Assembly: GCA_016200155.1 (NCBI GenBank)
Contig: JACQFG010000229.1
Location: forward strand, 1-6,138
Origin: Planctomycetota bacterium
Lineage (GTDB): Bacteria; Planctomycetota; Planctomycetia; Gemmatales; Gemmataceae
Reading direction: 5' to 3'
Length of the DNA stretch: 6,138 nt
A model generated the notes under the pieces. That model did no database searches. It was given only the letters and a program-made list of their open reading frames with translations, and was not told the origin of the DNA. The translations under genes and the position numbers were made by a program. Of the stretch, positions 1-6,138 are shown in pieces. Numbering within the stretch: position 1 is the first letter of the stretch; each line of letters opens with the position of its first letter.

Positions 1-831
1 ACATTTGGTGCAATCGGGCTGGATCACATCGACCGCGTGCCGTTCCAGCCAGGGGCGAAATGTCTGCCGCCGCGTCAAACATTCGCCGGTCGCGATCGGC
101 AGCGGGGCGTGGCGACGCAGTTCGATGAAGCCCTCGATGTCGTCCGGCGGCAAGGCTTCCTCGAACCAGACGATGTCGTAGTTCGCCAGCATCTTCGCGG
201 TTTGCAGCGCCCACTTGTAGCCGTGCGGCCAGAACTGTTCGCTGCCGCCGGCGTCCACCATGATCTCGACGTTGGGGCCGACGGTGTCGCGCGCCGTCTG
301 GATGAGCAGCTCATCGGTCTTGGCGTCGCGCCGGCCGAAGGGCCGCCAGCCCAGCTTGATCGCCTTGAAGCCGCGGCTGACGGTCGCCTGCAACTTGTCG
401 CGCAGCTTGGCCGGCTCGTCGAAGAGGATGGAGCCGTAGGGCTTGATCTTGTCGCGGTAGGAGCCGCCGAGGAGTCGCGAGACGGGCTGGTTGCAGATCT
501 TGCCGAACAGGTCCCACAGGGCGATATCGATGCCGCTGATGGCGTGTTCGACGGAGCCGCCGCGGCCTTGCCAGAAGGTTGATTGCCGCAGGCGCTCGCT
601 GACGCGCATCGGTTCGTCGGCGCGTTCGCCGATGAGGAACGGCTTGAGCAGCTTGACGGCCCCTTCGACGAGCGCTTTCGAGGTGAAGACGCTGCCGACG
701 CCGCTGAGTCCTTCGTCGGTGTGGACTTCGACGATGGTGTGGACGTCGTCTTCGGGCTTGAGTTCGTCGGCCCAGCCGCCCTCGACGGTGCCGCCGGCGA
801 GGCCGGTGATTTGGATGGAGGTGATTTTCAT
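1..831 (-). CDS. Mandelate racemase/muconate lactonizing enzyme family protein (enolase superfamily), C-terminus outside window
   Basis: Reading from the ATG at 831 down to the left edge gives 277 uninterrupted residues beginning MKITSIQITG; the C-terminus is cut off by the window. The N-terminal capping domain (about 1-130) carries the family-typical FWQGRGGSVEHAISGIDIAL stretch (86-105) and then ALWDLFGK (104-111). The barrel starts near 135. Candidate Mg2+ ligands sit at the expected strand ends: D193 (EIMVDAGG), E224 or E225 (WFEEALPP) and E250 (PIATGE). D273 (DVIQPD) lies where the Asp of the Asp-His dyad occurs in mandelate racemase; its His partner would be beyond the edge. The strand-2 motif is KAIKLGW (156-162), so the usual second Lys of KxK appears to be Gly161. 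Known members racemise or dehydrate acid sugars and related carboxylates in the cytoplasm; the substrate here cannot be assigned. A weak GAGAAG ribosome site lies just upstream and partly overlaps the repeat at 841-1001. Family assignment is firm; reaction is open. Confidence 0.93.
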   Translation of the reverse strand, partial: MKITSIQITGLAGGTVEGGWADELKPEDDVHTIVEVHTDEGLSGVGSVFTSKALVEGAVKLLKPFLIGERADEPMRVSERLRQSTFWQGRGGSVEHAISGIDIALWDLFGKICNQPVSRLLGGSYRDKIKPYGSILFDEPAKLRDKLQATVSRGFKAIKLGWRPFGRRDAKTDELLIQTARDTVGPNVEIMVDAGGSEQFWPHGYKWALQTAKMLANYDIVWFEEALPPDDIEGFIELRRHAPLPIATGECLTRRQTFRPWLERHAVDVIQPDCTKC

Positions 832-840
832 GGGATCTTC

Positions 841-1001
841 TCACCACGGATTACACGGATGGGCACGGATAGAAATACGATTTTGCGAATGCACAATCCG
901 CAAAAAATCAGGCAACGCGAAGGGAGCACTTCGACATTTTCAATCAACCAAGCGATATTCCTGTTTCCCCCGATCCGTGCGATCCGTGTAATCCGTGGTG
1001 A
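841..1001. repeat. Inverted-repeat element with CACGGAT triplet arms
   Basis: The left arm (841-870) starts TCACCACGGATTACACGGAT, and the right arm (973-1001) is its inverse, with the outer 20 bases identical (841-860 versus 982-1001). The inner part of each arm matches apart from a one-base indel. Each arm carries three CACGGAT heptamers: left at 845-851, 854-860 and 864-870, right (as ATCCGTG) at 973-979, 982-988 and 991-997. That is a 9-10 base period. The roughly 100-bp core is less GC-rich and holds two small imperfect hairpins (879-909 and 918-933). It fills most of the space between the RRM gene terminator and the start of the racemase-family gene. It has no coding potential of its own; spurious frames through the arms give ITRIARI- and TDYTDRTD-like peptides, a pattern I have seen repeatedly annotated in Planctomycetes and Verrucomicrobia. 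It is best called a MITE- or REP-like dispersed repeat, with mobility unproven. Confidence 0.75.
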
Positions 1002-1013
1002 AATGGGGCGCAT

Positions 1014-1046
1014 AAAAAAAGCGTCGGACTCGCGAGAGTCCGACGC
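1014..1046 (-). terminator. Rho-independent terminator of the RRM gene
   Basis: The perfect 11-bp stem GCGTCGGACTC/GAGTCCGACGC (1021-1031 with 1036-1046) has a GCGA tetraloop. Read on the minus strand it is followed directly by seven T residues (1020-1014). It begins 20 bases after the TAA of the RRM gene, so it should separate that transcript from the racemase-family gene downstream on the same strand. Confidence 0.93.
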
Positions 1047-1066
1047 CGTGGATTGCTGGGAGAGGC

Positions 1067-1390
1067 TTAGTAGCGTTTGCCGCCGCCGCCGCCGTAACCG
1101 CCGCGACCGCCGCCGCCGCCACCGCCACCCGGGCGACGCTCTTCGCGCGGCCGAGCTTCGTTGACGGTCAGCTTGCGGCCGTCAACTTCCTTGCCGTTCA
1201 TGGCATCGATCGCCGCCTGGGCTTCCTGGCTGGAACCCATCTCGACGAAGCCGAAGCCTTTGGAGCGACCGGTGTCGCGGTCCATGATGACCTGGGCGGA
1301 TTGCACGGTGCCGAAGGGGGCGAACATCGCCTCCAAGGCACTGTCGGTGACCTCATACGTCAAATTCCCCACATACAACTTTGCTGCCAC
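1067..1390 (-). CDS. Small RRM-domain RNA-binding protein with glycine-rich tail
   Basis: This 107-residue protein has one complete RNA recognition motif (about residues 3-81) and a low-complexity tail. RNP2 is LYVGNL (5-10) and RNP1 is KGFGFVEM (44-51), with the aromatic residues that stack on RNA bases present (Y6, F46, F48). The segment DRDTGRSKGFGFVEM is typical of bacterial glycine-rich RRM proteins. The tail (88-107) is almost only Gly with Arg, Tyr and Lys and ends GKRY; its codons form a GGC/GGT/GGG run at about 1079-1132 that could slip. The start is GTG at 1390: AGGAGG at 1401-1396 lies five bases upstream and no in-frame ATG lies nearby. The family acts in the cytoplasm on RNA and, in cyanobacteria, related proteins are often cold-inducible; a similar role here is only an inference. 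The gene is monocistronic by layout, with its own terminator and a divergent region upstream. Confidence 0.95.
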   Translation of the reverse strand: MAAKLYVGNLTYEVTDSALEAMFAPFGTVQSAQVIMDRDTGRSKGFGFVEMGSSQEAQAAIDAMNGKEVDGRKLTVNEARPREERRPGGGGGGGGRGGYGGGGGKRY

Positions 1391-1427
1391 GAGGGCCTCC
1401 TGCGGAAAGACATCATGCGATTCATCG

Positions 1428-1440
1428 ACCCACGGTGGGT
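1428..1440. promoter_or_regulatory. Palindrome ACCCAC-G-GTGGGT upstream of the RRM gene
   Basis: This perfect 6+1+6 palindrome lies 38 bases upstream of the RRM gene's GTG codon. Its position would suit either an operator or a 5'-UTR hairpin. No binding protein can be named, and short palindromes arise by chance in GC-rich DNA. Confidence 0.3.
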
Positions 1441-1576
1441 AAGTGATTCGACATGAAAAAGACCTTGATCCGGGACGATGTTAAAGGCAATTGGGGGAGA
1501 TAACCGAAAGGCAATCGCGACCAGTATGCTTTGAATTGTCCTAGAACGAAAGTTATCTTACGCGACCTCGCGAAGA

Positions 1577-1597
1577 TTGGCAAGAGGAATTTGCCAA
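1577..1597. promoter_or_regulatory. Inverted repeat TTGGCAA-N7-TTGCCAA
   Basis: Two 7-bp half-sites separated by seven bases give a 14-base centre-to-centre spacing, in the divergent region about 100 bases upstream of the 137-aa protein gene. The geometry fits a dimeric regulator site, but no promoter elements are clear beside it and no regulator gene is adjacent. Treat as a candidate only. Confidence 0.25.
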
Positions 1598-1699
1598 GAT
1601 TTCATTTCCTGGCTGGGGAAGCCGGTAATCCGATTGCGGATACATTGATTTCAGCATTCGTATATGGAGGCCGTGATCGAGGGACGCGGTAAGGGACCG

Positions 1700-2113
1700 A
1701 TGGCCAATGTCGTGCTGCCGAAGGTGAGGATGTTCATCCCATGCTTGGCAGTCGATCTTGAGCCGGGGCTGGTGCGGACGGTATACGGCCCCTTGCACAC
1801 GATCCGGATGCCGCCAGACGTGGACAAGAACTATTTGCTGGACGAGATAACGTTTTACATCGTCTTGACCGACGGCGTCGGCGCGTTTAGGTTGAAAGTA
1901 GAAATGCGCGGAGAGGACGACATCGTCCTGAAGAGAAGCGATCCTGTTCTTTGCCGATTCAGAGGCGGGATGCAGCTTGATTCGATCGAGATTGCTATTA
2001 CCGTTAGGTCGGCGCCGATCGCACGTGCAGGGCTTTACGAGTTTCACTTGATTGCGAATCACGCATCTCTCCACGAAGGTGGAGTCGCCGTTCTACGGGT
2101 CTTGCCGGAGTGA
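1700..2113 (+). CDS. Hypothetical 137-aa beta-rich protein, DUF6941-like
   Basis: I do not recognise a characterised family. The 137-residue product starts MANVVLPKVRMFIPCLAVDL and alternates short hydrophobic strands with turns, suggesting a small beta-sandwich. The pattern FIPCLAVDL (12-20), YGPLHTI (29-35), FYIVLTDGVGAFRLKVEMR (52-70) and GLYEFHLIAN (111-120) resembles DUF6941-type proteins from memory; those have unknown function, and the match is an inference. It has no signal peptide and no membrane segment, so it is probably cytoplasmic. The ATG at 1700 is preferred because AAGGGA lies just upstream (spacing a short 3) and the first predicted strand follows at once. In-frame ATG at 1664 and GTG at 1673 would add 12 or 9 residues but have poorer ribosome sites. 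Only three bases separate its TGA from the next start, so the two are probably translated together. Codons such as ATT, TTG and GAT are commoner here than in the genes to the right. Confidence 0.8.
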   Translation: MANVVLPKVRMFIPCLAVDLEPGLVRTVYGPLHTIRMPPDVDKNYLLDEITFYIVLTDGVGAFRLKVEMRGEDDIVLKRSDPVLCRFRGGMQLDSIEIAITVRSAPIARAGLYEFHLIANHASLHEGGVAVLRVLPE

Positions 2114-2116
2114 ACC

Positions 2117-2317
2117 ATGACGAAAAAGAACAATCTCAAACGCTACGCAGCTCAGGCCGTGGAAGGCCAAATCATCAAAGTGGAGTTCGATTTTTCATCT
2201 GCGATCGGCGACGTCCCGTTGGAGCAATGGACGCGCGGCCCCGCCATCCCAGTTCTGGGAAGGGTACCGGCAACAAACGGCAAACGCCGACCCAAGGGCC
2301 GCAAGAAACGCGCTTGA
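2117..2317 (+). CDS. Hypothetical 66-aa protein with strongly basic C-terminus
   Basis: I do not recognise this protein. It begins MTKKNNLKRYAAQAVEGQII, continues through a short strand-like KVEFDFSS (21-28) and an acidic/hydrophobic middle (IGDVPLEQW), and ends in a basic segment (GKRRPKGRKKRA, 55-66) that could bind nucleic acid or a phosphorylated partner. There is no signal peptide or membrane helix. The start ATG lies three bases after the previous stop with GGAG (2107-2110) six bases upstream, which supports coupled translation and a functional link with the 137-aa protein. A strong terminator follows 41 bases after the stop, closing a compact two-gene unit. The overlapping frame starting at 2110 gives no sensible protein and runs through the terminator. 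Being a short gene, it rests mainly on spacing, ribosome site and position. Confidence 0.65.
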   Translation: MTKKNNLKRYAAQAVEGQIIKVEFDFSSAIGDVPLEQWTRGPAIPVLGRVPATNGKRRPKGRKKRA

Positions 2318-2358
2318 TGGGCTCAGCGAAATGTATTTTCCACCGCACGACAAGGAGG

Positions 2359-2390
2359 AAAAAGGGGACGCAACCATGCGTCCCCTTTTT
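2359..2390. terminator. Strong bidirectional terminator hairpin
   Basis: AAAAAGGGGACGC (2359-2371) pairs perfectly with GCGTCCCCTTTTT (2378-2390) around a six-base loop, giving an 8-bp GC-rich stem flanked by A5/T5. A second T5 follows at 2393-2397. It would end the 1700-2317 transcript and, being symmetric, could also stop minus-strand transcripts. The AAAAGGGGACG type of motif is one I have seen repeated in other GC-rich genomes (spurious peptide KGTxxxVPFF), so it may also be a dispersed palindrome used as a terminator. Confidence 0.88.
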
Positions 2391-2502
2391 CATTTTTCCG
2401 TTGCATTGAATCAGACGCCGCGAAAATTGTGTGGCAACTCGACGCGGTTGCGTGTTTAATCAACAGCAATCGGATCGAACGACTTTTTCCGAAAGGGCAA
2501 CC
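2391..2502 (+). promoter_or_regulatory. Leader/promoter region of the DUF1080-hydrolase unit
   Basis: This 112-bp gap between a strong terminator and the DUF1080 start must hold the promoter if the two downstream genes are expressed on their own. TTGCAT (2401-2406) is a possible -35 box, but no good -10 hexamer follows at 16-18 bases, so I do not assign a promoter. AAAGGG (2492-2497) is the likely ribosome site, five bases before the ATG. Confidence 0.4.
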
Positions 2503-3144
2503 ATGCAACGAATTCTCATCGCGTCGGTCGTGTTGATCGCCGGCACGCCGCTGTTTGCCGGCGACGAGGCGCCCAAGGGCTTTCAATCGCTCTTCAACGG
2601 CAAGGACCTCGCCGGCTGGAAATCGACCGGCGACATGAAGGTCTGGGGCGCCGACAAAGGCGTCATCTACTGCGAAGGCGGGGGCGGCGGCTGGCTCATG
2701 ACCGAGAAACAGTACGGCGACTACGAACTCCGCCTCGAGTACAAGATGCCCAAGGGAGGCAACAGCGGCGTCGGCATCCGCTCTCCCCTCAAGGGCGATC
2801 CTGCCTACGTCGGCATGGAAATCCAGCTCATCGACGACGAAGGTTGGCCGGGCGGCCTCCAGAAATGGCAGAACACCGGCGCCATCTACAACGTCGTTCC
2901 GCCCAAGACCATCAAGAACAAACCTATTGGCGAATGGAACGTCATGAAGATCACCGCCAAGGGTCGGCAGATCACCGTCGTCAACAACGGTGAAACTCTC
3001 GTCGATGCCAACCTCGACGAGTACGTCAAGGAGCACGGCAAGAAGCACCCCGGCATCCTCGAAACCAACAAGCAGGGCCACATCGGCTTCCAGAGCTACA
3101 ACAAACGCGTCGAGTTCCGCAACATCTATTTGAAAGCGCTGTAA
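2503..3144 (+). CDS. Secreted DUF1080 (3-keto-disaccharide hydrolase family) protein
   Basis: This 213-residue protein has an N-terminal signal peptide (MQRILIASVVLIAGTPLFA, cleavage probably after A19), then a single DUF1080 domain (PF06439; about 25-213), a concanavalin-like beta-jelly roll. Landmarks are GFQSLFNGKDLAGWK (26-40), YELRLEYKMPKGGNSGVGIR (74-93), MEIQLIDDE (105-113), TGAIYNVVPP (125-134), GEWNVMKI (143-150) and GHIGFQSYNKRVEFRNIYLK (192-211). The length is normal for a one-domain member, and nothing is missing. The family is greatly expanded in Planctomycetes; some members hydrolyse 3-keto-glycosides, others may only bind glycans, so the activity here is inferred. The ATG at 2503 is chosen over the upstream GTG at 2431 because it gives a proper signal peptide and has AAAGGG upstream. 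The secreted hydrolase 61 bases downstream on the same strand suggests an operon and a shared extracytoplasmic carbohydrate-processing role. Confidence 0.94.
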   Translation: MQRILIASVVLIAGTPLFAGDEAPKGFQSLFNGKDLAGWKSTGDMKVWGADKGVIYCEGGGGGWLMTEKQYGDYELRLEYKMPKGGNSGVGIRSPLKGDPAYVGMEIQLIDDEGWPGGLQKWQNTGAIYNVVPPKTIKNKPIGEWNVMKITAKGRQITVVNNGETLVDANLDEYVKEHGKKHPGILETNKQGHIGFQSYNKRVEFRNIYLKAL

Positions 3145-3150
3145 TCTTTT

Positions 3151-3191
3151 GCCGCTTGCGGCGTAGCAAAACCTGCTACGCCGCAAGCGGC
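3151..3191. repeat. Perfect 18-bp-stem intergenic palindrome (REP-like)
   Basis: GCCGCTTGCGGCGTAGCA (3151-3168) and its exact reverse complement (3174-3191) flank the loop AAACC. It fills most of the 61 bases between the DUF1080 stop and the hydrolase start, ending four bases before the hydrolase ribosome site (AGGGGG, 3195-3200). No T-tract follows on the plus strand, so it is not a typical terminator there. Each arm begins with the smaller self-complementary block GCCGCTTGCGGC, allowing alternative folds. It may set relative expression or protect the upstream mRNA; this is inference. Confidence 0.85.
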
Positions 3192-3205
3192 GATAGGGGG
3201 CACCC

Positions 3206-5293
<2,088 letters not shown>

Positions 5294-5302
5294 ACTCAAC
5301 TC

Positions 5303-5353
5303 ACCAGCCCGCAGCGGAAGCGAGGGCGAACCTTGCATGCGCTGCGGGCTGGT
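5303..5353. repeat. 14-bp-stem intergenic palindrome (ACCAGCCCGCAGCG type)
   Basis: ACCAGCCCGCAGCG (5303-5316) and its exact reverse complement (5340-5353) enclose a 23-base loop containing GAAGCGAGGGCGAA. It starts ten bases after the hydrolase stop and ends 20 bases before the next gene. No T-tract follows, so simple rho-independent termination is doubtful. The AGCCCGCAGCG-N-AGCGAGGG pattern is one I recognise as a dispersed palindrome in planctomycete genomes, where it yields spurious SPQRQRG-type peptides. Recognition is from memory, not a search. Confidence 0.85.
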
Positions 5354-5373
5354 ATTGTTCATAAAATCCCCTC

Positions 5374-6138
5374 ATGTCCACGCAATGGCTTCGTGCAATC
5401 GAATGTCCGCTCTTGCAGCACGCTGACGATTCCGTCAACGTGTCGCTCTTGCGCCTCGTCCAGCGGTTGCTCGAAATCGCCATGATGCGGCAATCGAGCG
5501 CGGAAGTCGCCCAGGCGTTGCTGCCCGAGATCGCTGCCCAGGTGCGGGCGGACCACGTCGGCGTCTGGGAGGCCGGCTCGAGCTGGCAGCTCCTGTTCGA
5601 GTACGCCCGGCCCGGTTCGCGCACCAATGTCGATGCGATCACGCGGCCCTTGATGCACGAGATCCTCGACAAGCAGGCCGGCGTCAGCCAGCCGCCCGCG
5701 GGCGCCACGCCCGCGCTGCTCGGCGCCTGTCTCAGCTACGTCGAGCGGCCCAACCGCGTGCTGCTGGCGCTGCGGCCTCGTGAAGCCTTCACGCGCGCCG
5801 ATCTCGAATACGCCGTCGCCGCCGGGCATTACGTCGGCATCGCCCTGGAAAAAGCCAAGCTCTGGGACCAGTCGATCGCCCAGAACCAGCGCTCGAGCGC
5901 GCTGATCAAGATCGGCCAGCAACTCGGGCAGCAGCGCGAGACCTTGCCGCTGCTGGAGCACATCGCCGGCGAGACCGCCCGCCTTCTGCAATGCGAGCGT
6001 GCCAGTATCTTTCTGTGGGACAAATCGCGCAAGGAACTCATCGCCCGGCCCGCGCTCGGCATGCCCAACAATGAGCTGCGCATCCCCGACAGCACCGGCG
6101 TCGTCGGCAGAACGCTCTCGACGGGCGAGCCGCAGATC
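5374..6138 (+). CDS. GAF-domain signalling protein, 5' part only
   Basis: An open frame runs from the ATG at 5374 to the right edge with no stop, giving 255 residues starting MSTQWLRAIECPLLQHADDS. There is no signal peptide or membrane helix, so it is probably a cytoplasmic sensor. Residues about 25-160 look like a diverged GAF domain (VAQALLPEIAAQVRADHVGVWEA at 45-67; a closing helix AVAAGHYVGIALEKAKLW at 147-164). A second, clearer GAF domain begins near 172: LLEHIAGETARLLQCERASI (193-212), then FLWDKSRKELIARPALGM (213-230) and the typical GVVGRTLSTGEPQI (242-255). The output domain lies outside the window; a histidine kinase, sigma-54 activator, phosphatase or cyclase are all possible. The ATG is the first start after an in-frame TAA at 5362, but it has no Shine-Dalgarno sequence, so later starts such as the ATG pair at 5482-5487 cannot be excluded. 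The same-strand hydrolase upstream is separated by the 5303-5353 palindrome, making independent expression likely. Confidence 0.88.
   Translation, partial: MSTQWLRAIECPLLQHADDSVNVSLLRLVQRLLEIAMMRQSSAEVAQALLPEIAAQVRADHVGVWEAGSSWQLLFEYARPGSRTNVDAITRPLMHEILDKQAGVSQPPAGATPALLGACLSYVERPNRVLLALRPREAFTRADLEYAVAAGHYVGIALEKAKLWDQSIAQNQRSSALIKIGQQLGQQRETLPLLEHIAGETARLLQCERASIFLWDKSRKELIARPALGMPNNELRIPDSTGVVGRTLSTGEPQI

Larger units (their letters stand above)
1391..1699. other. Divergent intergenic region between the RRM gene and the 137-aa protein gene
   Basis: No convincing gene is seen in this 309-bp stretch; it should carry the promoters for both flanking genes, which point away from each other. 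No clear sigma-70 -35/-10 pair stands out on either strand. It holds the AGGAGG ribosome site of the RRM gene (1396-1401), a 13-bp palindrome (1428-1440), two direct copies of AAAGGCAAT (1483-1491 and 1507-1515), a CGCG-ACCT-CGCG palindrome (1561-1572) and a TTGGCAA/TTGCCAA inverted repeat (1577-1597). The part after about 1440 is visibly less GC-rich than the genes to the right. Confidence 0.6.

Noticed and set aside
37..582. Open frame on the plus strand across the left end
   Set aside because: It runs antisense to the well-supported enolase-superfamily gene and has low-complexity Asp/Ala/Val-rich content typical of a shadow frame.
845..997. CRISPR-like short repeats (CACGGAT)
   Set aside because: The repeats are only seven bases, arranged as two inverted clusters without spacers of constant length, and there are no cas genes nearby.
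1079..1132. CCG/CCGCC triplet-like repeat
   Set aside because: It is the coding sequence of the RRM protein's Gly-rich tail and not a separate repeat element.
583..1164. Plus-strand open frame continuing through the inverted-repeat element
   Set aside because: It crosses the racemase-family gene, the CACGGAT element and the RRM gene terminator, all of which are explained otherwise; the protein is not coherent.
1498..1558. AGATAAC/GTTATCT inverted pair and two AAAGGCAAT direct copies
   Set aside because: They are short, widely spaced and not positioned against a clear promoter, so chance occurrence cannot be excluded.
1553..2074. Minus-strand open frame opposite the 137-aa gene
   Set aside because: There is no ribosome site or recognisable motif, and the plus-strand frame has coupling to the next gene and a fold-like pattern of strands.
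2431..2502. Upstream GTG start for the DUF1080 gene
   Set aside because: It would add 24 polar residues before the signal peptide and has no good ribosome site; the ATG at 2503 gives a normal secretion signal.

Overview
The window is GC-rich chromosomal DNA that looks planctomycete (Pirellulales/Gemmatales type). This is an inference from three things. There is a secreted DUF1080 (3-keto-disaccharide hydrolase family) protein next to a large secreted alpha/beta hydrolase, both GC-rich with C/G-ending codons. There is an enolase-superfamily sugar-acid enzyme. And at least three kinds of intergenic palindrome resemble those I associate with planctomycete genomes. No rRNA, tRNA, CRISPR array, transposase or phage gene is visible.

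Left part (1-1390, minus strand). A small glycine-tailed RRM RNA-binding protein gene (1067-1390, GTG start, strong Shine-Dalgarno) ends in a textbook rho-independent terminator (1014-1046). Downstream on the same strand, a mandelate racemase/muconate lactonizing enzyme-family gene starts at 831 and runs off the left edge. Almost all of the space between them is a 161-bp element (841-1001) with inverted arms, each carrying three copies of CACGGAT.

Middle (1391-2390). A 309-bp divergent intergenic region contains several short palindromes. It is followed by two tightly coupled plus-strand genes: 1700-2113, a 137-aa beta-rich protein resembling DUF6941-type proteins, and 2117-2317, a 66-aa basic-tailed protein of unknown function. 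A strong, nearly symmetric terminator (2359-2390) closes the pair. Base and codon use here is less GC-biased than in the flanking genes, so this is the best candidate for an accessory, poorly described module.

Right part (2391-6138, plus strand). A secreted DUF1080 protein (2503-3144) and a 695-aa secreted alpha/beta hydrolase (3206-5293) form a likely operon for extracytoplasmic carbohydrate turnover. They are separated by a perfect 18-bp-stem hairpin (3151-3191). In the hydrolase the N-terminal domain keeps a recognisable Ser/Asp/His triad, while the C-terminal half looks like a second hydrolase domain with no nucleophile. A further 14-bp-stem palindrome (5303-5353) separates it from the 5' part of a GAF-domain signalling protein (5374 to the right edge).

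Nothing seen amounts to a complete new defence or mobile system. The points most worth checking are the two-gene cassette, the recurring palindromic families at gene boundaries, and the double-domain hydrolase with an apparently dead second domain.
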